From positions 4,774,001 to 4,838,000 of the forward strand of contig NZ_CP018047.1 of assembly GCF_002009175.1 (NCBI RefSeq): a stretch of 64,000 nucleotides of DNA. Direction: 5' to 3'. The notes under the pieces are model-generated. The model was not told the origin of the DNA. It was given only the letters and a program-made list of their open reading frames with translations, and did no database searches. Position numbers and translations under genes: made by a program. The stretch comes from Streptomyces niveus (GTDB lineage Bacteria > Actinomycetota > Actinomycetes > Streptomycetales > Streptomycetaceae). Shown here one piece after another: positions 42,146 through 49,578 of the stretch; within the stretch, counting starts at the first letter, position 1, and the number at the start of each line of letters is the position of its first letter.

Positions 42146-43654
42146 TTGACCGGCCTGCCTGCCTTCCCGCTGCCCTTTCACGCTTCCCGTTCCATATCGT
42201 TCGCGACACCCCGGACGCTGCGGGAGATCCAGATGATGCGGTGCAGCTCGCAGATCCGGGCCAAGCCGCGGTGGTTCGACAAGATGAACGATGCCGACAT
42301 CGTCGCCAGATGGACACGGGAAGCGGTCGACCAGGGCCTCACAGAGGCGCAGGTCCGTTACGTTCTTGCCGAACTCCGGCATTACGCCCAGCTGCGGGAC
42401 GGACGAACCGGCGTCGAGGTCTCCGCCGTCGACGGGGTGTGGCAGTCGGACACACTGATCGACGACAACCTCAGGTCCCGGCTGCGCGAGGCGGTCCGGG
42501 TTCTGGAAGAGGTCCCCGAAGCGGCACAGGACTGGCATCCCGGCTCCGGCAACCAGGTGCTGGATCTGGTTCATCCCTCGCTGTTCTGCCTGGTGAGAGA
42601 GGTGTCGGGCGCGCACGAGCAGGCCTGGCAGAACCCGACGGACCGTTACTCGAAGTACGAGTTCTCCGAGAAGTTCCAGTGGCTGCCCACGGATGTCGAC
42701 GTCAGTGACGACGGTGACGTCGCCTTCCGTTCGTACATCAACAACGTCCACCCCGAGACCCATCGCGAACTGGCCTCCGTCCTGCCGGACTTGTTCGCGC
42801 GCCTGCGCCCGCTGCTGGAGAACGTGCTCACCGATCTGCGCCATCCACGGCCCCTGCGGATCGAGGCCGACCCCTATGGGTGGTACGACTCGAAGCCGGA
42901 GTATCCGAACAGAACCTCCTACAGCGATGACGCGGCCTACCAGGAAGCCGTCGGCGCATGGGAAACGGCCACGGACGACTGGTGGGAGAACCGCAGTCCG
43001 GCCGTCCCGGACGCCCCCGTCTTCACCCCGCCCGAGCCGCCCGGCGACTCCGCCCGGGTCGACCTGCGCGGTCAGCGTCTCCAGGTCATCGTCAAGCTCG
43101 CCACCATTCATCTCACGCCGGAGAAGCCCGACTACTCGGGCGGTTCCTGGCATGTCGAGGGGATGATGAACGAGCGGATCGTCTCGACCGGCATCTACTA
43201 CTGGGACGGCGAGAACATCACCGAAAGCACGCTGAGTTTCCGCGCGGCGCTCGACGACCCGGACTACGAACAGAACGACGACAACGGTCTGCGCGACGTC
43301 TACGGCCTGGAGGACGAGGACGCGCTGAACCAGTTGCTGGGATCGGCATCGACGCCGGCGGGCCGCTGCCTGGCGTTCCCGAACATCCTGCAACACCGAG
43401 TCGGCCCGTTCGCCCTCGCGGACCCGACCCGCCCGGGGCATCGCAAGATTCTCGCGTTCTTCCTGGTCGACCCGTCGCAGAGGATCGTCTCGACCTCCGA
43501 CGTGCCACCGCAGCAGCCGTGGTCCGACACCTCGACCATGACGCTCGAACAGGCCGAGGACTTCCGCGAACAGCTCATGCGGGAACGCAAGTTCTTCGTC
43601 GACGAGCACAACGAGCAGCTCTACGAGCGGGAGTTCTCCCTCTGCGAGCACTGA
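42146..43654 (+). CDS. DUF4246-family protein
   Basis: The 502-residue protein matches DUF4246, a large family common in fungi and scattered in bacteria. Features include MRCSSQIRAKPRWFDKMND near the start, the cluster PDYSGGSWHVEGMMNERIVS (about 325-345) and CLAFPNILQHRVGPF (about 410-425). The His/Glu pattern suggests a 2-oxoglutarate-iron oxygenase-like core, but this is unproven. TTG 42146 is the start because GGAGGA lies nine bases before it. It is convergent with a DinB gene across a strong terminator. Confidence 0.78.
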   Translation: MTGLPAFPLPFHASRSISFATPRTLREIQMMRCSSQIRAKPRWFDKMNDADIVARWTREAVDQGLTEAQVRYVLAELRHYAQLRDGRTGVEVSAVDGVWQSDTLIDDNLRSRLREAVRVLEEVPEAAQDWHPGSGNQVLDLVHPSLFCLVREVSGAHEQAWQNPTDRYSKYEFSEKFQWLPTDVDVSDDGDVAFRSYINNVHPETHRELASVLPDLFARLRPLLENVLTDLRHPRPLRIEADPYGWYDSKPEYPNRTSYSDDAAYQEAVGAWETATDDWWENRSPAVPDAPVFTPPEPPGDSARVDLRGQRLQVIVKLATIHLTPEKPDYSGGSWHVEGMMNERIVSTGIYYWDGENITESTLSFRAALDDPDYEQNDDNGLRDVYGLEDEDALNQLLGSASTPAGRCLAFPNILQHRVGPFALADPTRPGHRKILAFFLVDPSQRIVSTSDVPPQQPWSDTSTMTLEQAEDFREQLMRERKFFVDEHNEQLYEREFSLCEH

Positions 43655-43659
43655 CCGTT

Positions 43660-43694
43660 CGCCGCGGCGGGTGAGGATCCTGCCCGCCGCGGCG
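43660..43694. terminator. Bidirectional terminator
   Basis: cgccgcggcggg (43660-43671) and cccgccgcggcg (43683-43694) form a perfect 12-bp stem with an 11-base loop between the convergent DUF4246 and DinB genes. Confidence 0.85.
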
Positions 43695-43701
43695 GTCGGG
43701 A

Positions 43702-44316
43702 TCAGCCGTTGTCGGCCTTCCGCGCCGCGTCCTCCACCCGGTCGCGGTAGGCCGCCCACCAGGCCCGGTCGCCCGGCGGCATGTTGTCGTTGCCCTGCTG
43801 CATCCCGACCGTTCCGTCGACCAGTTCGCGTACGACATCGGCGTGCCCCGCGTGCCGGGTGGTGTCGGCGATCACATGTACCAGGATGCGGTGCAGTGTC
43901 ACCTCGTTCCGGTCCTCGTGCCACCACGCGACACGACCGGTCGCGTCGAGCGGCAGAGCGGCGACCGTGGCCTCCGTGTGCTCCCACGCGCGCCGGTACA
44001 GCCCCACGATCTCCTCGCGCGACTCGTCCGCGGTGGCCCACATGTCCGCGTTGGCCTCGGCGTCCTCCGCGTACCACGCGGGCACCCGGGCCGCGTCGAA
44101 GAACGGCCGTCCGAACGTCTCGCCGAAGTAGCCGATCTCCACGCCGGCGACGTGCTTGATCAGCCCCAGCAGATTGGTCCCTGTGGGTGTCAGAGGGCGG
44201 CGGACGTCGTACTCCGAGAGGCCGTCGAGCTTCCACAGCAGGGCGTCACGGGCGGACTGGAGATACCGGAGAAGGTCGGCCTTCGGCGGGTCTGCCTTCG
44301 CGTTCGGTTCGATCAT
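43702..44316 (-). CDS. DinB-superfamily protein (DUF664)
   Basis: The 204-residue protein belongs to the DinB/DUF664 four-helix family of actinobacteria. It has KADLLRYLQSARDALLWKLD, the metal-ligand regions NLLGLIKHVAGVEIGYFG and LVHVIADTTRHAGHADVVRE, and a C-terminal helix. Some members are mycothiol-dependent enzymes; the reaction here is unknown. The ATG at 44316 gives the usual family start. It is unrelated in detail to the other DinB protein at 15707. Confidence 0.87.
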   Translation of the reverse strand: MIEPNAKADPPKADLLRYLQSARDALLWKLDGLSEYDVRRPLTPTGTNLLGLIKHVAGVEIGYFGETFGRPFFDAARVPAWYAEDAEANADMWATADESREEIVGLYRRAWEHTEATVAALPLDATGRVAWWHEDRNEVTLHRILVHVIADTTRHAGHADVVRELVDGTVGMQQGNDNMPPGDRAWWAAYRDRVEDAARKADNG

Positions 44317-44449
44317 GCCGGGCAGTCTCCCACCCGGCACTGACAACCCGGTCGGCCCGGCAGGTCGATTCGGGTGGGAGGGCCGAACTGGCCGCCGCGA
44401 TGCGGCGTGGTCCGGGTTCGGCCCTGCTCATGTGGTTCCGCCGGGTGGG

Positions 44450-44650
44450 TCAGACCAGGTGGTCGAACTCGCCGGCCTTCACCCCGAGGAGGAATGCGCG
44501 CAGCTTGTCCCTGTCGGTGGTGACGACCGTGTCCGGTGCCTCGCTCTCACGGAGCAGGATCCGGCCGTCCACATGGGCCAGTTCGACGCACTTGATCTCG
44601 GCGTCGGATCCCGAGAACGAGGACTTCTGCCAGGTGATGGGGCTGGTCAT
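44450..44650 (-). CDS. DUF397 protein
   Basis: The 66-residue protein is a complete DUF397 domain: ITWQKSSFSGSDAEIKCVEL at the start and KLRAFLLGVKAGEFDHL at the end. In Streptomyces these small proteins are encoded beside XRE regulators of the WhiJ/DUF5753 type, whose partners or antagonists they are thought to be. It lies 45 bases downstream of the 126-residue protein gene. A close paralogue is at 45393-45593. Confidence 0.92.
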   Translation of the reverse strand: MTSPITWQKSSFSGSDAEIKCVELAHVDGRILLRESEAPDTVVTTDRDKLRAFLLGVKAGEFDHLV

Positions 44651-44695
44651 GGTGGTGGCTCGCCTTCTGTGAGTGTTGTGGTGCGCCGGTTGCGT

Positions 44696-45076
44696 TCAGC
44701 GCGGTAGCAGGGGGAGTTGGCGCGTCTCGGGGGTGTGGAACGCGTAGTACGGGTGGACCGTCCACTCCAGCCATGCGCGGTGGTGGCTGAGCGAGAACCC
44801 GCACGGCTCGCCCCGGTGCAGGGCGGCGACGGCTCCGACACAGCCGCCGCCCTCGGCCCAACTGAGGGCGCGTCTGAGCTCTTCGGGTGGGAGCGTGGCG
44901 GTGAGGGCGCGGACGGACAGCCGGATCTGGCGGATTGCCTCGGCGGGGGTGCGGGCGGAGTGGCGTTCGATCTTGTCGATCTCCGAGCCCGCAGCGGTGA
45001 GCGAACGGTACGCGATGTGCTCGTACCAGTAGCGGATTTCGCTCTCCGGGCATGGCGAAGCTGCGGGCTGGTGCAT
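44696..45076 (-). CDS. Conserved protein of the DUF397/XRE locus (126 aa)
   Basis: I do not recognise a named family. The 126-residue cytoplasmic protein has a helical first half (SEIRYWYEHIAYRSLTAAGS and TPAEAIRQIRLSVRALTATL), a short loop GGGCVGAV, and an aromatic C-terminal part (SHHRAWLEWTVHPYYAFHTP). Its position between two DUF397 genes and beside an XRE gene suggests a part in the same regulatory set. A promoter (45249-45276) lies upstream, so it may be transcribed with the DUF397 gene at 44450. Confidence 0.6.
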   Translation of the reverse strand: MHQPAASPCPESEIRYWYEHIAYRSLTAAGSEIDKIERHSARTPAEAIRQIRLSVRALTATLPPEELRRALSWAEGGGCVGAVAALHRGEPCGFSLSHHRAWLEWTVHPYYAFHTPETRQLPLLPR

Positions 45077-45248
45077 GGATGGGCCTTCCGCCGGGGTCGT
45101 GCGGAGTCGCCCCCGCCTGTCGCCGGCATGACGGGCGGCGGACGGGGACGACCTTTCGGACCTCTCCCCGGCCGGGCCAGGGCAGAGGGAGGTGCGCCGC
45201 CAGGGGCCCGGCCCGCCGAGTTGGCCGGTCCGATCGCGACGCGTAGTG

Positions 45249-45276
45249 ACGGTAGTGACCAGATGCAATGTCGCAA
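45249..45276 (-). promoter_or_regulatory. Promoter of the 126-aa protein gene
   Basis: On the reverse strand TTGCGA (45276-45271) and TACCGT (45254-45249) are 16 bases apart. The -10 lies in the repeated GTCACTACCGTCACTAC. The 11-mer ACTACCGTCAC of this site recurs at 46524-46534. The rest of 45077-45392 holds no gene. Confidence 0.45.
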
Positions 45277-45344
45277 CGGTGGTACGTCCCAAAGGTGCGC
45301 CGTGGTTGACGGGCGAGGCTCGGAGCCTTGGCGATGTCACGGAA

Positions 45345-45376
45345 AACGCCCCCCGCCGAGGGAGGCGGGAGGCGTT
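45345..45376 (-). terminator. Terminator after the second DUF397 gene
   Basis: aacgccccccgcc (45345-45357) and ggcgggaggcgtt (45364-45376) pair at 12 of 13 positions around a 6-base loop, 17 bases beyond the DUF397 stop. Confidence 0.7.
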
Positions 45377-45392
45377 CGCGATGCCACGTTCG

Positions 45393-45593
45393 TCAGATCA
45401 GGTGGTCGAACTCCCCGGCCTTGACGCCCAGCAGGAAGGCGCGCAGCTTCTCGGGGCTCGTGGTGACGATCGTGTCCGGTTCGTCGCTCTCGCGCATGAG
45501 GATCTGGCCGTCGGCGTGGGCCAGTTCGACGCAGTTCGGGCTGTCGTCTGCTCCCGAGAATGAGGACTTTTGCCAATCGATGTGGTCGGTCAT
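45393..45593 (-). CDS. DUF397 protein (second copy)
   Basis: The 66-residue DUF397 protein (IDWQKSSFSGADDSPNCVEL to LRAFLLGVKAGEFDHLI) is very close to the one at 44450-44650; the last 17 residues differ at one position. It lies 10 bases after the XRE regulator gene on the same strand, the classical pair, so this copy is the likelier direct partner of that regulator. The other copy probably arose by duplication. Confidence 0.93.
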   Translation of the reverse strand: MTDHIDWQKSSFSGADDSPNCVELAHADGQILMRESDEPDTIVTTSPEKLRAFLLGVKAGEFDHLI

Positions 45594-45603
45594 GCCGCTT
45601 GAC

Positions 45604-46452
45604 TCACATTCTCTGTGCGATGTGTTGGATGAATTTTCTCGACTCGTCGGCGTCGAGTGAGATGGCCACGAGCGAATCGAGCAGCGCGCGATACCGGGTG
45701 AGTTGTGCCTCGGCATCCAGGTGGTCACCGTGGAAAGCGCTGTCGATCTGCACGGTGTCCAACTGTGGAATCGCGGCGCCCGCGTAAAGCACGGAGTGAA
45801 CGGACCCGGTGATCTGCGTTTCGAACGGGATGATGCGGATGGTCACGCTCGGCCATCGCGAGGCGTCGTGCAGGAAGTCGAGCTGCGCTCGCATGACCTC
45901 CACCGAGCTGTATCTCATGCGCAACGCGGCCTCGTGGATGATCGCTTCGAACTTCGGCGGGTTCGGGCGGTCGAAAATCTCACGGCGCCTGGTTCGGTGC
46001 TCAACGCGGGCGTTGATGTCGGCGGTCGGTAGGTTTGTCACGCCGCTCGTGATCAGTTCGCGAGCGTACGCCTCGGTCTGGAACAGCCCAGGAACGTTCA
46101 GCATCTGAATGGCGCGCAGATAGGTCGCGTGGTGTTCCAGTTCCGCCAGGTCCAGGAATCCTGGCGGAAGAATTCCCCGATATTCCTCCCACCACCCCTT
46201 CCCGCGTTCCTCGGCCATCTCGGCCAGCGCATCGACAAGGTGCTTGTCCGTCGCCGAACAGTGCGCGGCGATACGCCGCACGCGTTCCGCGCTGACTCCG
46301 TACCTGCCGGACTCCAAGTGGCTGACCTGGGCCCGTTCTCCGCCCAGGAATGCCGCGACCGCGCTGCCGGACAGTCCTGCCCGTTCGCGCAGCTTTCGCA
46401 GCTCGATCCCCACCCGCTTCTGTCGGGCTGTCGGATAGGGCCTCGGCGGCAT
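45604..46452 (-). CDS. XRE-family regulator with DUF5753 domain
   Basis: The 282-residue protein has an N-terminal helix-turn-helix (about 12-72: LRKLRERAGLSGSAVAAFLG, then RAQVSHLESGRYGVS) and a DUF5753 effector-like domain (about 95-275). This is the WhiJ-like architecture of Streptomyces, which controls development or antibiotic production together with DUF397 proteins. GGAGGGATCC precedes the ATG at 46452. It is divergent from the anti-sigma-like ATPase gene. Confidence 0.92.
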   Translation of the reverse strand: MPPRPYPTARQKRVGIELRKLRERAGLSGSAVAAFLGGERAQVSHLESGRYGVSAERVRRIAAHCSATDKHLVDALAEMAEERGKGWWEEYRGILPPGFLDLAELEHHATYLRAIQMLNVPGLFQTEAYARELITSGVTNLPTADINARVEHRTRRREIFDRPNPPKFEAIIHEAALRMRYSSVEVMRAQLDFLHDASRWPSVTIRIIPFETQITGSVHSVLYAGAAIPQLDTVQIDSAFHGDHLDAEAQLTRYRALLDSLVAISLDADESRKFIQHIAQRM

Positions 46453-46676
46453 GGATCCCTCCTTCTTGTGGTGCGTACGAGTGTGCCGCTCCACTCTGTC
46501 ACCGGTCCACCCGTCCGGGTGCGACTACCGTCACACGGTTGCGCCGTCCCATTGTTGTGCCTTACGTTCTGGAACGCGCCGAGCCCGCACGGCCGAAGTG
46601 CAGCCGCTCCAGCGGCCGTTGCCACGTCCGGCGGGCGGCGTACACCCCCCGGCACCCCGGCACAGGGAGAACCGAC

Positions 46677-47135
46677 ATGCCACCCGTGACGCCCCCCACC
46701 CCCACCCCCCACCACGGCGGCGAAAGCTACCGACTCACCGTGCCCAGCACCGACCACGCGCCCCTGCTCGCCCGTGAGTTCGTCGCCTCGCTGCTCGACG
46801 TCAGCGGGTACACGCCCCTCGTGGACGACGCCCGGCTCTGTGTCAGTGAGCTGGTCACCAACGCCCATCGGCACACCCGGACCCGACAGATCCGGGTCGA
46901 GGCCGTCGTCAATCGGAAGCAGGCCACCGTGTACGTCTGCGACAGCAACCCCTGGGTGCTGCCCGCACCAGGTGAGGCGGGACCCGGAGCCGTACAAGAA
47001 GGCGGGCAGGGGCTCCGGCTCGTCGAGAGTCTGGCCCGCGCCTGGGGGCTCACCATCTACGGCGGTTGCTCGCCCGCGTACAAGGCCGTCTGGTTCACCC
47101 TCGCCCGCCGGGGCGGCGCGGGTGCCGTCGCGTGA
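46677..47135 (+). CDS. HATPase_c anti-sigma-like ATP-binding protein
   Basis: The 152-residue protein is a single GHKL ATPase domain of the RsbW/SpoIIAB-like kind that is very numerous in Streptomyces. It has the N box CVSELVTNAHRHT, a G1-like YVCDSNP (S where the usual box has D) and the G2 stretch GGQGLRLVESLARAWG. It may bind an anti-anti-sigma factor or the adjacent XRE system. Gene pairs of this ATPase with XRE/DUF397 are common. An 11-bp hairpin at 47220-47251 ends the transcript. Confidence 0.88.
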   Translation: MPPVTPPTPTPHHGGESYRLTVPSTDHAPLLAREFVASLLDVSGYTPLVDDARLCVSELVTNAHRHTRTRQIRVEAVVNRKQATVYVCDSNPWVLPAPGEAGPGAVQEGGQGLRLVESLARAWGLTIYGGCSPAYKAVWFTLARRGGAGAVA

Positions 47136-47219
47136 AGCACCTCGCGTGGGACTTCGTCCTCGCCGCCGCCGGCCTCGCCGCCCTCGCCGTGGGGCTCGTT
47201 CGGGGAGGTGACGCACGTC

Positions 47220-47251
47220 GGGCCCGGCGCGCCGACCGCGGCGCCGGGCCC
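47220..47251. terminator. Bidirectional terminator
   Basis: gggcccggcgc (47220-47230) and gcgccgggccc (47241-47251) form a perfect 11-bp stem with a 10-base loop between the convergent ATPase and sugar dehydrogenase genes. Confidence 0.8.
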
Positions 47252-47264
47252 GAAATCGGCAGGG

Positions 47265-48413
47265 TTACGCCGCGTCGATGCGGGACACGCTGCCGCCGAT
47301 GGCCAGCACGTACAGCTCGCCCGCGCCGTCCTGTACGAACGAGATGACCTCGCCGTTCGTGACGCCGAGGTCGCTCTGGCCGGTCACCTTGCCGTACTTG
47401 AGCTTCAGCGTGCGGACCGTGCCGTCGCAGTAGTCGCTGTACAGGTACTGGCCCCTGAGGGCCGGGATCGCCTGGCCCCGGTAGACGTAGCCGCCGGTGA
47501 CCGCGCAGCCGAGCCCGTTGCGGTCGTACTCGAAGACCGGCGGCGTGTGGTTCGCGGGCTCAGTGCCGCCGCGGAAGGGGTGGGTGCCCTCCATGGATGC
47601 CCAGCCGTAGTTCTCGCCGCCCCTGCTCCTCGCCGGGGCCCAGTCGACCTCTTCCCAGTCGCTCTGGCCGACGTCGGCGATCAGCATGTCGCCCGTGCCG
47701 GAGTCGAAGGAGAAGCGCCAGGGGTTGCGGAGCCCGTACGCCCAGATCTCGTCCAGGGCGTTGGGGTCGTTCACGAACGGGTTGTTCCTCGGGATCGTGT
47801 AGGGCTTGCCGCTCTGCCTGCCGCCCGCCGGGTCGATCCGCAGGATCTTGCCGAGGAGGGTGTCGAGCTTCTGCCCGTTGCCGTGCGGGTCGCCGCCCGC
47901 GCCGCCGTCGCCGAGCGCGATGTAGAGGTAGCCGTCGGGGCCGAACTTGATGTCGCCGCCGTTGTGGTTCTCGTACGGCTGGGTCTGTGTGAAGACGGTA
48001 CGCCGCGTCTGCGGCTGGAGCTTGCCGTTCCGCAGGGCGATCTCGTCGATGGTGCTGGTGCCTTCGAGGTCCGTGTACGAGATGTAGAAGTACGCGAGCC
48101 TCTTGTCGAACGCGACGCCGAGCAGGCCGCGTTCGCCGTCGGTGGTCGTCTCACTGGAGATGTCGAGAACGGGCTCGCTCAGCCCACCGTCCGTCAGGAC
48201 CCGTACGGTGCCCGCGCGTTCCGCGATCCAGACCGTGCCGCGGGGTCCGGCGGCGCCGGCGATGGGGTTCTGGGCCTTGGCCACTTCCGTGAGCTTCACA
48301 TCGGCCGCCGGACGCGGGCCGCGTGGCTCGTCGGCGGAGGCAGTGGTCAGTGCGAGGGAGGCGATGAGGGAGATGGTGCCGATGATCGCCGAGCTTCTGG
48401 TGCGAAATTTCAC
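47265..48413 (-). CDS. Secreted PQQ-type glucose/sorbosone dehydrogenase
   Basis: The 382-residue protein has a signal peptide (KFRTRSSAIIGTISLIASLA, cleaved near TTASA) and a six-bladed beta-propeller of the soluble aldose sugar dehydrogenase family. Typical motifs are ERGLLGVAFDKR, YENHNGGDIKFGPDGYLYIA with GDGGAGGDP, GLRNPWRFSFD and EYDRNGLGCAVTGGYVYRG. It would oxidise sugars outside the cell with PQQ as cofactor. The GTG at 48413 is set by AGGAG six bases upstream. It is monocistronic. Confidence 0.9.
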   Translation of the reverse strand: MKFRTRSSAIIGTISLIASLALTTASADEPRGPRPAADVKLTEVAKAQNPIAGAAGPRGTVWIAERAGTVRVLTDGGLSEPVLDISSETTTDGERGLLGVAFDKRLAYFYISYTDLEGTSTIDEIALRNGKLQPQTRRTVFTQTQPYENHNGGDIKFGPDGYLYIALGDGGAGGDPHGNGQKLDTLLGKILRIDPAGGRQSGKPYTIPRNNPFVNDPNALDEIWAYGLRNPWRFSFDSGTGDMLIADVGQSDWEEVDWAPARSRGGENYGWASMEGTHPFRGGTEPANHTPPVFEYDRNGLGCAVTGGYVYRGQAIPALRGQYLYSDYCDGTVRTLKLKYGKVTGQSDLGVTNGEVISFVQDGAGELYVLAIGGSVSRIDAA

Positions 48414-48672
48414 CGTGACTCCTAGAGCGGCGAATGGGGGACTCGACTGCCTGGGCAGTGTCGGGTGGGCGTCGCCCGTGCCGGCACGCAACCCGGGTGG
48501 AGGATGTGTGCCGCCGGCCACCGATGAGAATACAGAGGCAGACGTGGTTGGCCTAGACCAATAGGGGTCTTGTGTCTCGCTGTCGGGCCGGGCTCACATC
48601 CGCGGCCTCGCCGCCGAACGAGAGGCGGTCTCGTCCGCCGCCTCGCGCGTATTCAGGCTTCGGCGTCCGTTC

Positions 48673-48745
48673 CTTGTGGGGCGAACGACCGGCACGCCCG
48701 GCGACCGGGCCGGGTTACCGTGCCCGTTGTACGGGGCTGGTACCG
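48673..48745 (+). repeat. Promoter-like repeat B, copy 1
   Basis: cttgtggggc ... aacgaccg ... gcgaccgggccggg ... cccgt ... gtacgggg recurs at 50061-50133 with roughly 83 percent identity over 73 bases. Here it lies 80 bases before the membrane protein gene and includes TACCGT (a possible -10), so it probably carries that gene's promoter. Otherwise 48414-48825 holds nothing I recognise. Confidence 0.7.
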
Positions 48746-48825
48746 GCCGTGCGCGGGTCGGCCTCCGGCGTACGCTCGCGGGCCCACCGTCGAGGGATGA
48801 CGAACCCGAGGAGAAGACACCGTCC

Positions 48826-49371
48826 GTGCATGATGACGACGACCCCGACTGGGGGCCGCTTCCCGTCCGTTCGGCCGCACTGCGCTGGCTGCTGCTTCTC
48901 CCTCTGACCCTGGTGTTCCTGCCGCTGTGGTGGGTGGTGTGGATCTTCCTCGCCGTCTGTTTCTACGGGGTGGCGGCGGTGGTCCAGCTGATCGTCTACG
49001 TGATGCCCCGTGCCGAGAACGGCGCGATACGGGTGCTGGACGCCACGCTGGGCAGGGTGCCGTTCCTCCCGCTCTGGTGCGTGACCCCGGTGGCGCTGGT
49101 GCGGGAGGGCGACACGGCGTACTACCAGGCGCGCGTGGACCGGCGCATCGAGAAGCAGACCCGGCGGGTGGAGACCGCCTCCGAGTACCTCCGTGAGCAC
49201 CACCGCGACCTGGAACTCGGAACGCACTACTTCCGGGGCGCCGGCGCCGGTTACGTTCTGCGCGTCGCCTCGGAGCGGGGCTGGAACCTCCATGCGGTGC
49301 TGCGCTCGCATCCCCGGCGCCGGCTCCGGCTGCGCCACAACGGTCGGCCGCGGCCGGACTTCGGGAACTGA
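48826..49371 (+). CDS. Membrane protein of unknown function
   Basis: The 181-residue protein has an acidic start (VHDDDDPDWGPLPVR), then two adjoining hydrophobic helices (about 15-35 and 38-62) and a basic cytoplasmic tail with YYQARVDRRIEKQTRRVETA. I do not recognise a family. The GTG at 48826 is placed by GAGGAGAAG upstream and by the promoter-like repeat B; earlier in-frame starts would run through that repeat. Two lipoprotein-like frames follow, 72 bases downstream. Confidence 0.65.
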   Translation: MHDDDDPDWGPLPVRSAALRWLLLLPLTLVFLPLWWVVWIFLAVCFYGVAAVVQLIVYVMPRAENGAIRVLDATLGRVPFLPLWCVTPVALVREGDTAYYQARVDRRIEKQTRRVETASEYLREHHRDLELGTHYFRGAGAGYVLRVASERGWNLHAVLRSHPRRRLRLRHNGRPRPDFGN

Positions 49372-49443
49372 CGGTCCCGGACGGCCTTCGTCAGGGGCGC
49401 CCGCCCCGCCCAATCGACCAACGGCGCTTTCAGGGAGACGACA

Positions 49444-49578
49444 CTGAGAAGAAGCGCCCCGCGGTGGCCGGTACTGATCATCGCGTTCGTGCTGGGCCTT
49501 CCCTCGCTGACCGGCTGCGCCATCAACAAGGGCACGGCACTCGCCGCGGATCTCGAGGAGAACTGGGCCGCGGGATGA
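49444..49578 (+). CDS. Lipoprotein signal fragment, possible CTG start
   Basis: The 44-codon frame encodes a basic start (RRSAPRWP), a hydrophobic span (VLIIAFVLGLPS) and a lipobox LTGC, then AINKGTALAADLEENWAAG and a stop. No ATG, GTG or TTG is available upstream in frame. CTG 49444 has AGGGAG at a normal distance. The TGA overlaps the ATG of the next frame (ATGA), which continues with lipoprotein-like sequence. The two may be one lipoprotein gene split by a frameshift, or a coupled pair. Confidence 0.5.
   Translation: MRRSAPRWPVLIIAFVLGLPSLTGCAINKGTALAADLEENWAAG

Noticed and set aside
47132..47347. 72-codon frame starting GTGA at the end of the ATPase gene, with one hydrophobic stretch
   Set aside because: It runs through the strong terminator hairpin at 47220-47251 and into the opposite dehydrogenase gene; its C-terminal half is Arg-rich shadow sequence.
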